7,807 bases of DNA from Clostridiales bacterium. GTDB lineage: Bacteria; Bacillota; Clostridia; Tissierellales; Dethiosulfatibacteraceae. The notes beneath the pieces are model-generated. The model was not told the DNA's origin. It ran no database searches and saw nothing but the letters and a program-made list of their open reading frames with translations. The stretch covers positions 5,090 through 12,896 of the forward strand of contig DMAP01000219.1 of the NCBI GenBank assembly GCA_003446975.1, read 5' to 3'. Made by a program: the position numbers and the translations under genes. Below, piece after piece: positions 1 through 5,784 of this stretch. The number at the start of each line of letters is the position of its first letter. The stretch's first letter is position 1.

Positions 1-501
1 CGATACAATGTGCAATGCAAAAAAAAACGCACCGATCAGTGTTAACATATCCCCTATGTTCAAATCGCCAAAGTTATCAAAATCGACTGTTAGAAAAAAA
101 ATACCTATCAGCATCATGAAAGCAGCAACAAGATTGTTCATTTTAGGTCTTCTTTTGACGGTCAGCCAATAAATAAAAGGCACCATAACAACTGCTGTGC
201 TGGTCAAGAATGCATTGTTGCCCGCTGTTGTATACTGAAGTCCTATGGTCTGAAAAACAAATCCCAGCGACAAACATAGTCCCATCACACTGCCACTTCT
301 GATGTAGTCTTTATTAATCATTTTTACTTTTTTTCTGAAAAAAATCGCTGATATAATGGATGCAGCGATAAATCTAAAGGCCATGATCTGCATGGGTGAC
401 AATGAATCCAAAGCGTTCTTAGTGACAACGAAGCCACTTCCCCAAATGAATGCCACCACAAACATGACCATATCTGCTTGCTTGGATGTTAATGATCTCA
501 T
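1..501 (-). CDS. EamA/DMT-superfamily transporter, N-terminal 167 residues (gene truncated by the left window edge)
   Basis: This open frame has no stop before base 1, so only the N-terminal 167 codons are seen; full family members have about 290-300 residues in two EamA halves. The visible part is one EamA half: hydrophobic helices at about residues 10-27, 36-55, 69-88, 92-113 and 122-139, with a sixth starting near 150. Recognisable family motifs are FIWGSGFVVTK (18-28), the RF pair in helix 2 (43-44), GLQYTTAGNNAFLTS (87-101) and GDMLTLIGAFFFALH (150-164). Such proteins are inner-membrane drug/metabolite exporters; the substrate cannot be read from this sequence. The ATG at 501 follows AGAAGG with a spacing of 9, and a promoter lies just upstream. 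The preceding TetR gene on the same strand is a candidate regulator (inference). Confidence 0.93.
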   Translation of the reverse strand, partial: MRSLTSKQADMVMFVVAFIWGSGFVVTKNALDSLSPMQIMAFRFIAASIISAIFFRKKVKMINKDYIRSGSVMGLCLSLGFVFQTIGLQYTTAGNNAFLTSTAVVMVPFIYWLTVKRRPKMNNLVAAFMMLIGIFFLTVDFDNFGDLNIGDMLTLIGAFFFALHIVS

Positions 502-529
502 AATTACCTGCCTTCTGTCTCTCCTCAAT

Positions 530-557
530 ATTGTATAGTTTTAGCAAAAAAAGTCAA
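530..557 (-). promoter_or_regulatory. SigA-like promoter of the EamA transporter
   Basis: Read on the minus strand, a -35 box TTGACT (557-552, 5 of 6 consensus) and a -10 box TACAAT (535-530, 5 of 6) are separated by 16 bases. The predicted transcript start near 523 leaves a leader of about 22 bases before the ATG at 501. The promoter lies directly after the TetR terminator, so the transporter can be transcribed independently of the regulator. Confidence 0.7.
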
Positions 558-562
558 CATAT

Positions 563-588
563 AAAAAAAAGTGCCGAAGCACTTTTTT
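563..588 (-). terminator. Rho-independent terminator after the TetR gene, C(UUCG)G tetraloop
   Basis: On the minus strand GTGC-TTCG-GCAC (582-571) is followed by eight T residues (570-563). A-T pairs flanking the core extend the stem to ten pairs (565-574 with 579-588). The loop is the exceptionally stable C(UUCG)G type. The hairpin overlaps the TAA stop of the TetR gene (589-587). The flanking A and T runs mean it could also stop transcription on the plus strand, although no plus-strand gene ends here. Confidence 0.88.
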
Positions 589-1192
589 AATGCAGCTTGA
601 TGTTTTCTATAAACCCAATCCTCATAAAATCCAGATAATTGTTGAGTCTGTTTCTCATCTTTTCCACGGGACCTTCAGAAAGAATTATATAGTTGACTCC
701 TTTCGTCAACGATACTGACAACGCCATACACAGATTTTCCAGATCATCTTTTGGAATGTCGTTTTTACTGCAGAAATTCGTTGCTATAGTATTCAGATTT
801 CCAGCCATATAAGCAACCATGGATTTCTCTATGTTGTATCTTGATTTGACATTGCCTGTTGTTTTAATCAAGATGATAAATACTTCCTGTTGTTCAGTAT
901 ACAAGTCGACAAACTCATCTATACATCTCTTAAGTCCTTCAAAAATCTCGTCGATTGTTTCACCGTTTTTACACTTGTCCATAATGGACATGATTTTTTC
1001 AGCCAGGTCTTTAACAATAACATCAAACAAATCCTCTTTATTCTGGAAGTATCTGTAAATGTTCCCAACAGATATATTCGCTTCCTCTGCTATGTTATTC
1101 ATAGAGGCTTTGCTATAGTCATTTTCTCTGAAAACCTTTATGGCTGCATTTAAAATATTGTTTCTAACTTCTTTCTTTAATACTTGAGGCAT
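587..1192 (-). CDS. TetR/AcrR-family transcriptional regulator
   Basis: The N-terminal part is a clear TetR DNA-binding domain: helix 1 at residues 9-23 (ILNAAIKVF), then the helix-turn-helix at about 30-49 with the hallmark ISVGNIYRYFQNKEDLF (40-56). The remaining roughly 145 residues form the variable ligand-binding and dimerisation part, with no recognisable ligand class. I choose Met at 1192 (201 aa) over an in-frame ATG at 1204 because GGTGG sits 5 bases upstream of it, because the promoter predicts a transcript start near 1213 that would leave almost no leader for the earlier ATG, and because MPQVLK is a common beginning in this family. Such proteins are usually repressors released by a small ligand. 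The next gene downstream is an EamA exporter, a plausible target; this is inference from position only. Confidence 0.94.
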   Translation of the reverse strand: MPQVLKKEVRNNILNAAIKVFRENDYSKASMNNIAEEANISVGNIYRYFQNKEDLFDVIVKDLAEKIMSIMDKCKNGETIDEIFEGLKRCIDEFVDLYTEQQEVFIILIKTTGNVKSRYNIEKSMVAYMAGNLNTIATNFCSKNDIPKDDLENLCMALSVSLTKGVNYIILSEGPVEKMRNRLNNYLDFMRIGFIENIKLH

Positions 1193-1219
1193 TTGAACCA
1201 CCATTCTTTTTTTGATTTT

Positions 1220-1248
1220 ATTGTAACACTTTTTCTTGCATTAGTCAA
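1220..1248 (-). promoter_or_regulatory. SigA-like promoter of the TetR gene, overlapping the end of the flavoprotein gene
   Basis: On the minus strand TTGACT (1248-1243) and TACAAT (1225-1220) are separated by exactly 17 bases. The -35 box includes the last codons of the upstream flavoprotein gene (TTT GAC TAA). Expected transcript start is near 1213. No terminator hairpin is visible between the two genes, so read-through from the upstream operon is also possible. The two hexamers are identical to those of the transporter promoter further down. Confidence 0.75.
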
Positions 1249-2464
1249 ATAATAAACCTGATACTGCTTTTTTAGCGGATGAAAACGCAAATTGCAGATT
1301 GTATCCACCTGTTTCACCGTCAATGTCTATGATTTCTCCTATAAATATCAGGTTTTTATTCTTTAACCAAGTCATATTGCTAAAATTAATTTCTTCTATC
1401 GCAATACCACCGGAAGAAACCATCGCATTTTCAAATCCAAGTTTGGACATCACTGTAGCTTCGTAATGCTTGAAGTTTGCTATTAACATTCGTATGTCTT
1501 TTTTGGATACCTCTGAAGAACTCTTTTTCCTGTCAATGCCTGTCAAATCCAACATTACTTCAACCATCCGTTTAGGAAGCGGTATGCTGTTCTCAGCAAT
1601 TGTCTTAACCTCTTTCTTTGGGTTGGCAGTGATGTGATCCGTCATTGCCTTAGACAAGCTATTTTCATCAAATTGCGGGATAAAGTCGAATATCATTTTG
1701 TCTTTGATTCCTATTTTTCTTGAAGAATTCAGAATTACAGGTCCTGATAACGCATCATGGGTAAACAACAAGTCTCCTTTCGATTTGATGATAGTACCAT
1801 CGCTTCTTCTTATGGATAATTTGACCCCTTCCAATGCAATTCCTGACAAATCCTTAAATTGATAATCCATGATTTTAACTGCTGTCAGTGCAGGCTCAAA
1901 ACTGTTTATTCTAACACCTATATTTGATAAGACACTAATAAAGCTTCCGTCAGAACCGCTTTTGGGGTATGATTGACCACCTGTCGCAACCATAATTTTT
2001 TTGGTTGTGTATTTGAGTTTATCTGTAACTACTGAAAACAAGCCAATGGATTCTTGCCATCTGATATATTGCACAGATTCATTGCAATTGAGTTGATGGT
2101 TTTTGCTTCTAATTTCTTTCATCAGCACTTCCAAAACATCCTTGGAACGCATGCTTTCCGGAAACACTTTCCCATCTTCTCTCACCTGAAGCTTAAGTCC
2201 CAACCCTTCAAAATATGCCATCAGCATGGCGTTATTAAAACTATAGAGCACCTTACGCGCGATTTTTGGATTATTGTACTTTTTGATGAATGTTTTGATG
2301 TTTTCAACATTTGTGATGTTGCATTGGCTGGCTCCTGTCATCAAAAGTTTGATACCCGGCCTATCATTTCTCTCCAGAATCAGAACTTTCCTATCGGATG
2401 ACAAGTTAGCTGCTGCAAAAAGACCTGCTGCTCCGGCACCTATTATAACCACATCATAAATCAT
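1241..2464 (-). CDS. BaiN/YhiN (HI0933-like) family NAD(P)/FAD-dependent oxidoreductase
   Basis: A 407-residue flavoprotein of the usual family length (about 400). From the N-terminus: dinucleotide-binding motif GAGAAG (9-14) in IYDVVIIGAGAAGL, ribose-binding Glu31 at the end of strand 2, the family box TGASQCNITN (43-52), REDGKVFPES (95-104), ATGGQSYPKSGSDG (160-173) and the C-terminal FAD box GEIIDIDGETGGYN (376-389). Members bind FAD in the cytoplasm; physiological substrates are mostly unestablished and the bile-acid role that gave BaiN its name should not be transferred here. The Met at 2464 is preferred because GGAG lies 5 bases upstream. An in-frame GTG at 2482 overlaps the upstream stop (GTGA) and is the alternative. 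The gap to the peptidase gene is then only 14 bases, so the two are probably co-transcribed and perhaps translationally coupled. Confidence 0.95.
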   Translation of the reverse strand: MIYDVVIIGAGAAGLFAAANLSSDRKVLILERNDRPGIKLLMTGASQCNITNVENIKTFIKKYNNPKIARKVLYSFNNAMLMAYFEGLGLKLQVREDGKVFPESMRSKDVLEVLMKEIRSKNHQLNCNESVQYIRWQESIGLFSVVTDKLKYTTKKIMVATGGQSYPKSGSDGSFISVLSNIGVRINSFEPALTAVKIMDYQFKDLSGIALEGVKLSIRRSDGTIIKSKGDLLFTHDALSGPVILNSSRKIGIKDKMIFDFIPQFDENSLSKAMTDHITANPKKEVKTIAENSIPLPKRMVEVMLDLTGIDRKKSSSEVSKKDIRMLIANFKHYEATVMSKLGFENAMVSSGGIAIEEINFSNMTWLKNKNLIFIGEIIDIDGETGGYNLQFAFSSAKKAVSGLLFD

Positions 2465-2469
2465 ACAAT

Positions 2470-2473
2470 CTCC
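2470..2473 (-). promoter_or_regulatory. Ribosome binding site deciding the flavoprotein start
   Basis: GGAG on the minus strand (2473-2470) is followed by ATTGT and then ATG at 2464, giving MIYDVVIIGAG, where the dinucleotide fold begins almost at once as is normal in this family. The longer GTG-started version adds six residues (MNHGDC) without a ribosome binding site of similar quality. Confidence 0.65.
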
Positions 2474-2478
2474 ATGAT

Positions 2479-4173
2479 TCACATTTTTTTGTCATCAATC
2501 TTATCTAACCAGGCTCTTATTGGTTTAGATACAAAATTGATCGTATCTTCCTCAAATGGACTTTTCAATTTCGCGTACTTAACCAATTCTAGAAATGGTT
2601 GGCTTCCTCCCGCTTTGCAAAGCCTTAAGTAATCCTGCCAAGCTTCTTTTGGATTTTCATTGTATTTAATCCAGAACTGATAGGCGCATATCTGAGCAAG
2701 AGTATAATCAATGTAATAGAAGGGGTTGCCGAATATATGACCTTGTCTGAACCAAAAGCCACCCTTTTCAAGAAAAGCGTTGTCTTCATAATTTTTTGTG
2801 GGTAGATATTTTCTCTCTACCTCGCGCCATTTAGCTTTTCGCTCCTCAGGTGATGCATCAGGGTTTTCATAGACAAAATGTTGAAACTCATCAACCGTCA
2901 CGCCATAAGGAATGAATAGTACGCCAGCAGCCAGATGGCTGAATTTGTATTTCGTCTCATCATTCTCAAAGAACAGATTCATCCATGGCCATGTGAGAAA
3001 CTCCATTGACATGGAATGGATTTCGCAGGCCTCCAAGGTGGGCCACATATATTCAGGTACCTGATATTGCCTGCTGGAATATACCTGGAAGGCATGTCCC
3101 GCTTCATGTGTCAGAACGTCAACATCATGGGATGTGCCATTGAAATTGGCAAATATAAAAGGCGACTTGTAATCTGCAATATAGGTGCAGTATCCTCCCG
3201 CTCTTTTTCCCGGCTTGCTGTCCAGATCCAGCAGGTTTTTTTCAACCATGAAATCAAAAAATTCCTTGGTTTCCGGAGAAAGCTCTGCGTACATGGTAGT
3301 TGCATGTTTGACCATCCATTCCCTGTCCCCTTTTGGCTTCGCATTACCTGAATTATACTCCAGATTTTCATCATAATACATCAATTGATCTATCCCAAGT
3401 CTGTCAGCCTGTCTCTTTCTCAACTCAACTGTTATAGGCACCAGGTTTTTCTCTACCTGCCTTCTGAAAATCGCTACCTCTTCAGGACCGTATTCAGATC
3501 TTCCCAATCTCAGGTACCCTAACTTGACATAGTTCTCATAACCCAGTTTCAAGGCCATCTGGTGTCTTAACTTAACCAATTTGTCGTATATCTCATCAAG
3601 ATCCTTTTCGTTGTCCTCGAAGAATTTTGTGACTGCCTCGCTGGCGCTTTTTCTAGTCTGTCTATTCATTGACTGTGTATAGGGCGTCATCTGGGAAAGG
3701 TTGTTGATTTTTCCATCAAACTCGATTTTAGCCGAAGCGAGCAGTTTCCCATACAGGCTTGTCAATTTATTTTCTTCTTGAAGGTCCGGTATGATAGCAG
3801 GGTCAAATGTCTTAAGTGCTGTCTCCGCTATTGTAAATAGCAAGTTGCCCCACTTTTCTTCGAGTTCTTTCCTGAAATTTGATGATACTAGATCCCTATA
3901 AAAGGTATCTATCAGTCCCTGATAGATTGGAGATGCATTGTCGTAGTACTCGTTTTCTTTGTCGTAAAACTCATCATTGGTGTTGATTGAGTGTCTTATG
4001 CTAACTAATGCATGCATGGTCTCAAAGCTGTTTCTCATCTCATTTATTTGCGTCATGATATTGTCCTGCAACTCAAAGCTATTAGCTGTTCTAAAACTCT
4101 CCAGCAGATTTTTAAACTCTTTTTCAAATTCATTCATGTCAACCCTTGTGTATGCATATTCCTCAAATCTCAT
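2479..4173 (-). CDS. M3-family zinc oligoendopeptidase
   Basis: A 564-residue cytoplasmic metallopeptidase without a signal peptide. The zinc motif is HEAGH at residues 356-360 in VLTHEAGHAFQVY; Glu357 is the catalytic base, His356 and His360 are ligands, and Glu384 in LEACEIHSMSMEF (380-392) fits the third ligand, 24 residues downstream as in M3 enzymes. GGYCTYIADYKSPFIFANFNGT (about 326-347) is the conserved strand region that precedes the motif. The C-terminal GHIFGNPFYYIDYTLAQICA carries the tyrosines that line the M3 active site. These enzymes cut short peptides in intracellular peptide turnover. The length and sequence fit the Firmicute M3 subfamily related to but distinct from classical PepF (about 600 aa), so no symbol is given. 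The ATG at 4173 has AGAGGTG four bases upstream. The flavoprotein gene follows with a tiny gap. Confidence 0.96.
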   Translation of the reverse strand: MRFEEYAYTRVDMNEFEKEFKNLLESFRTANSFELQDNIMTQINEMRNSFETMHALVSIRHSINTNDEFYDKENEYYDNASPIYQGLIDTFYRDLVSSNFRKELEEKWGNLLFTIAETALKTFDPAIIPDLQEENKLTSLYGKLLASAKIEFDGKINNLSQMTPYTQSMNRQTRKSASEAVTKFFEDNEKDLDEIYDKLVKLRHQMALKLGYENYVKLGYLRLGRSEYGPEEVAIFRRQVEKNLVPITVELRKRQADRLGIDQLMYYDENLEYNSGNAKPKGDREWMVKHATTMYAELSPETKEFFDFMVEKNLLDLDSKPGKRAGGYCTYIADYKSPFIFANFNGTSHDVDVLTHEAGHAFQVYSSRQYQVPEYMWPTLEACEIHSMSMEFLTWPWMNLFFENDETKYKFSHLAAGVLFIPYGVTVDEFQHFVYENPDASPEERKAKWREVERKYLPTKNYEDNAFLEKGGFWFRQGHIFGNPFYYIDYTLAQICAYQFWIKYNENPKEAWQDYLRLCKAGGSQPFLELVKYAKLKSPFEEDTINFVSKPIRAWLDKIDDKKM

Positions 4174-4206
4174 TTGTCACCTCTTATTGTTATTTTTTTA
4201 TTCTTG

Positions 4207-4235
4207 TGGACTACATGTCGATTCAATGATATGAT
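4207..4235 (+). promoter_or_regulatory. Candidate extended -10 promoter for the small membrane protein
   Basis: TGGACT (4207-4212, 4 of 6) and TATGAT (4230-4235, 5 of 6) are 17 bases apart, and the -10 box is preceded by TGA, an extended -10 element. Expected start is near 4242, giving a leader of about 32 bases. The same 100-base gap must also hold the leftward promoter of the M3 peptidase. On the minus strand a TATAAT (4256-4251) is present, but I see no good -35 partner at the right distance, so that promoter is not called. Confidence 0.5.
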
Positions 4236-4273
4236 TTAATATCTATCAATATTATAAAGAAAGGACAGATTAC

Positions 4274-4483
4274 ATGAAAAACTATCAAAAATACTTGAAT
4301 ATCTTATTTGTATTGGCAGTGGGGTTTTCAGGTTATACATTAGCACGTGTGTACTTGACTCGCAGAGGCTTGCCACCTGGCGCATGTCCAATCTCAACGT
4401 TTAGTACAGAAATATATGTCTCAATCGCACTTTGTGTTGCTTATTTTATTTTATCAGCTGTTCTTCCGAGAATCAAAAGATAA
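4274..4483 (+). CDS. Small two-helix membrane protein of unknown function (69 aa)
   Basis: I do not recognise this protein. It has two hydrophobic segments, about residues 8-26 and 46-64, joined by a loop TRRGLPPGACPISTFSTE. Both ends are basic (MKNYQK and PRIKR), which by the positive-inside rule would put both termini in the cytoplasm and the loop outside, although the Arg pair in the loop weakens this. Two cysteines are present, Cys38 in the PPGACP loop and Cys54 in helix 2. AAAGGA (4260-4265) sits 8 bases before the ATG, and a candidate promoter and a terminator bracket the gene, all of which support real expression. It is transcribed alone, divergently from the M3 peptidase. Confidence 0.8.
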   Translation: MKNYQKYLNILFVLAVGFSGYTLARVYLTRRGLPPGACPISTFSTEIYVSIALCVAYFILSAVLPRIKR

Positions 4484-4528
4484 AATTACTGATTCTTCAT
4501 TATATCATATTTCTAGTCATTACTTAAT

Positions 4529-4564
4529 AAAAATCATCAGTTATGGTTTCACTGATGATTTTTT
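4529..4564. terminator. Bidirectional terminator between the small membrane protein and the GIY-YIG gene
   Basis: ATCATCAG (4533-4540) pairs perfectly with CTGATGAT (4552-4559) around an 11-base loop; flanking A residues (4529-4532) and T residues (4560-4564) extend the stem and supply a T tract on either strand. The hairpin serves two convergent genes, and on the minus strand its first arm includes the final codons and stop of the GIY-YIG gene. Confidence 0.85.
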
Positions 4565-4794
4565 ATTAACTCAATCTTCTGATTCCTGCTCATGCGTTTT
4601 ATCTTGGATTCCCGTCGCATTGCCTCTTCCCTGGTTTCATAAGATTCAAAATATACCAGTTTAACCGGTAATCTTCCTCTTGTGTACTTGGCACCGTTTC
4701 CGGAGTTGTGTGTATCCATTCGTTTATCCAGATTATTGGTCCAGCCGGTGTATAAACTATCATCAGCGCATTTGAGAATGTAGACAAAACACAT
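4549..4794 (-). CDS. UPF0213/YhbQ-type GIY-YIG domain protein
   Basis: An 81-residue single-domain protein. The GIY-YIG elements are visible: VYILKC (4-9), YTG (15-17) in SLYTGWTNNLDKRMDTHNSG, catalytic-type Arg25, GAKYTRGRLPVKLVYFE (34-50) and the metal-ligand Glu62 in EEAMRRESKIKRMSR. Length and motifs match the small stand-alone UPF0213 group, whose members have the GIY-YIG nuclease fold and whose role in the cell is poorly defined. The frame extends to an in-frame TTG at 4815, but the ATG at 4794 places the first beta strand right at the N-terminus as is usual. It begins 7 bases after the stop of the prolyl isomerase gene and has only a weak ribosome binding site, so translation is probably coupled to that gene. 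Confidence 0.92.
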   Translation of the reverse strand: MCFVYILKCADDSLYTGWTNNLDKRMDTHNSGNGAKYTRGRLPVKLVYFESYETREEAMRRESKIKRMSRNQKIELIKNHQ

Positions 4795-4801
4795 ATCTTG
4801 A

Positions 4802-5545
4802 TTAAAGCAGTTCAACAGTGTATTTTCTTTTTAATTCATTGATTTTATTGGTGTATAGGTCATATTGCTTCTGATTGATTATCTGTGTTTTAATCGCATC
4901 TTTAACTTCTTCAAACTCCGCAACACCTGAGTTGTTCTTATTCTCGACTTTAATCAGATGGAAACCGAACTGTGTTTTGACTGGCTCGCTGACAACACCA
5001 ACTGGAATTGAAAAAGCCACTTCTTCAAACTCAGGTACCATTCTTCCTTTCTCAAATGTGCCCAGATTTCCACCTACCTCTTTCGATGGGCAGCTGGAAT
5101 ATTTTTTTGCTGCTTCGGCAAATTCAAGACCTTTCTTGATAGCTTCAGCTATTTTTTCACTCTCTTCTTTTGTTGACACTAAAATGTGGCTTGCTGTCAC
5201 TTCCTCTTTGTTCATGAAGTGATTGTTGTTGGCATTGTAGTATGCCAGCGCTTCTTCATTAGAAACTTCAGCTTCCATTATCAGATTTTCTATAGCAAAT
5301 CTTTGTAATAAGTTTTTCTTGGTCTCTTCCAAAATAGCTTTGAAGCTCTCTTCTTCATCCATTTTGTTTGCTATTGCATCTATATAGAGCAGCTCGCCTG
5401 ATATGATTTCATCTAAAAGCCTTTTTTGTCCTTCTTCCGTGGCAGCCTGTGCCGCATGATTTTCTGGCAGGTTTCTCAAAATGCTTTCAAACAGGTCTTG
5501 CGTGATCTCTTTGCCATCTACTCTTGCTAATATTTTATAATCCAC
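4802..5545 (-). CDS. Parvulin-type peptidyl-prolyl cis-trans isomerase, cytoplasmic (PrsA/SurA-like)
   Basis: A 247-residue protein with an N-terminal SurA/PrsA-like helical region (about 1-110) opening with YKILARVDGKEIT, then a parvulin domain from VTASHILV (116-123) to FGFHLIKV (193-200). Parvulin active-site positions are kept: His120, Cys152 in YSSCPSKEVGGNLG (the Pin1 Cys113 position) and His196. A short helical tail follows. There is no signal peptide or lipobox, so unlike PrsA it should act in the cytoplasm as a folding helper. The frame opens at a GTG at 5554, but that codon overlaps the ribosome binding site AAGGAG (5559-5554); the GTG at 5545 is 8 bases downstream and gives MDYKILARVDGKEI, so it is the preferred start. 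The GIY-YIG gene follows after 7 bases, and the secreted SLH protein is encoded divergently. Confidence 0.93.
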   Translation of the reverse strand: MDYKILARVDGKEITQDLFESILRNLPENHAAQAATEEGQKRLLDEIISGELLYIDAIANKMDEEESFKAILEETKKNLLQRFAIENLIMEAEVSNEEALAYYNANNNHFMNKEEVTASHILVSTKEESEKIAEAIKKGLEFAEAAKKYSSCPSKEVGGNLGTFEKGRMVPEFEEVAFSIPVGVVSEPVKTQFGFHLIKVENKNNSGVAEFEEVKDAIKTQIINQKQYDLYTNKINELKRKYTVELL

Positions 5546-5553
5546 ACTAAACA

Positions 5554-5559
5554 CTCCTT
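5554..5559 (-). promoter_or_regulatory. Ribosome binding site deciding the prolyl isomerase start
   Basis: AAGGAG on the minus strand lies 8 bases upstream of the GTG at 5545. The upstream in-frame GTG at 5554 shares its first base with this site and so cannot be served by it. The divergent SLH gene has nearly the same leader, AAAGGAGTGTTAAAA, so both genes start after an AAGGAGTGTT element. Confidence 0.7.
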
Positions 5560-5576
5560 ATTTTTTTATTCAAGAC

Positions 5577-5605
5577 ATGATATAACAAAAGTCAAAAAAA
5601 TGCAA
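5577..5605 (-). promoter_or_regulatory. Candidate promoter for the prolyl isomerase and GIY-YIG pair
   Basis: On the minus strand TTGCAT (5605-5600) and TATCAT (5582-5577, 5 of 6) are separated by 17 bases. The -35 match is weak. A better -35 sequence, TTGACT (5595-5590), lies inside the spacer but has no good -10 box at the right distance (TGAATA at 17). The promoter therefore lies here with fair likelihood, but the exact boxes are uncertain. Confidence 0.4.
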
Positions 5606-5658
5606 ATAAGATATTGGCATTAAGAACATTAAGAATTGATTAAAATAGGCCTAAGTCA

Positions 5659-5687
5659 TGTACAAATTTCCTATTCAGGTGTAGAAT
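5659..5687 (+). promoter_or_regulatory. Candidate upstream promoter of the SLH protein gene
   Basis: TGTACA (5659-5664, 4 of 6) and TAGAAT (5682-5687, 5 of 6) are 17 bases apart. Transcription would start near 5694 and give a leader of about 90 bases. A second -10-like element lies downstream at 5735-5740, so the gene may have two promoters, or only one of these may be real. Confidence 0.4.
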
Positions 5688-5727
5688 ATTATTGAATAAA
5701 TCATTGATACCCGAAAAAATACAATAC

Positions 5728-5740
5728 TTATACGTATAAT
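5728..5740 (+). promoter_or_regulatory. Perfect TATAAT -10 element embedded in a 12-bp palindrome upstream of the SLH gene
   Basis: TATAAT (5735-5740) is a consensus -10 box, but the position 17 bases upstream holds no convincing -35 box and there is no TGn extension. The box overlaps the perfect palindrome TTATACGTATAA (5728-5739). A promoter without a -35 box and with an overlapping palindrome would fit a regulated, activator- or repressor-controlled start, but this is inference. Confidence 0.45.
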
Positions 5741-5784
5741 TTAGTGCAAGGATTTAAATCATTAGATAAAGGAGTGTTAAAAAA

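Noticed and set aside
356..538. 60-codon plus-strand ORF over the transporter gene
   Set aside because: It lies antisense to the EamA coding region, whose protein has clear family motifs, and it has no ribosome binding site or recognisable product.
3111..3374. 87-codon minus-strand ORF inside the M3 peptidase
   Set aside because: It is an out-of-frame shadow of the peptidase frame that contains HEAGH; its protein has no recognisable features.
4416..4664. 82-codon plus-strand ORF between the small membrane protein and the GIY-YIG gene
   Set aside because: It overlaps the end of the membrane protein in another frame, runs through the bidirectional terminator and is antisense to the GIY-YIG gene.
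5590..5595. TTGACT on the minus strand as -35 box of the prolyl isomerase promoter
   Set aside because: At 16-18 bases downstream there is no acceptable -10 box (best TGAATA), so it was mentioned only as an alternative.
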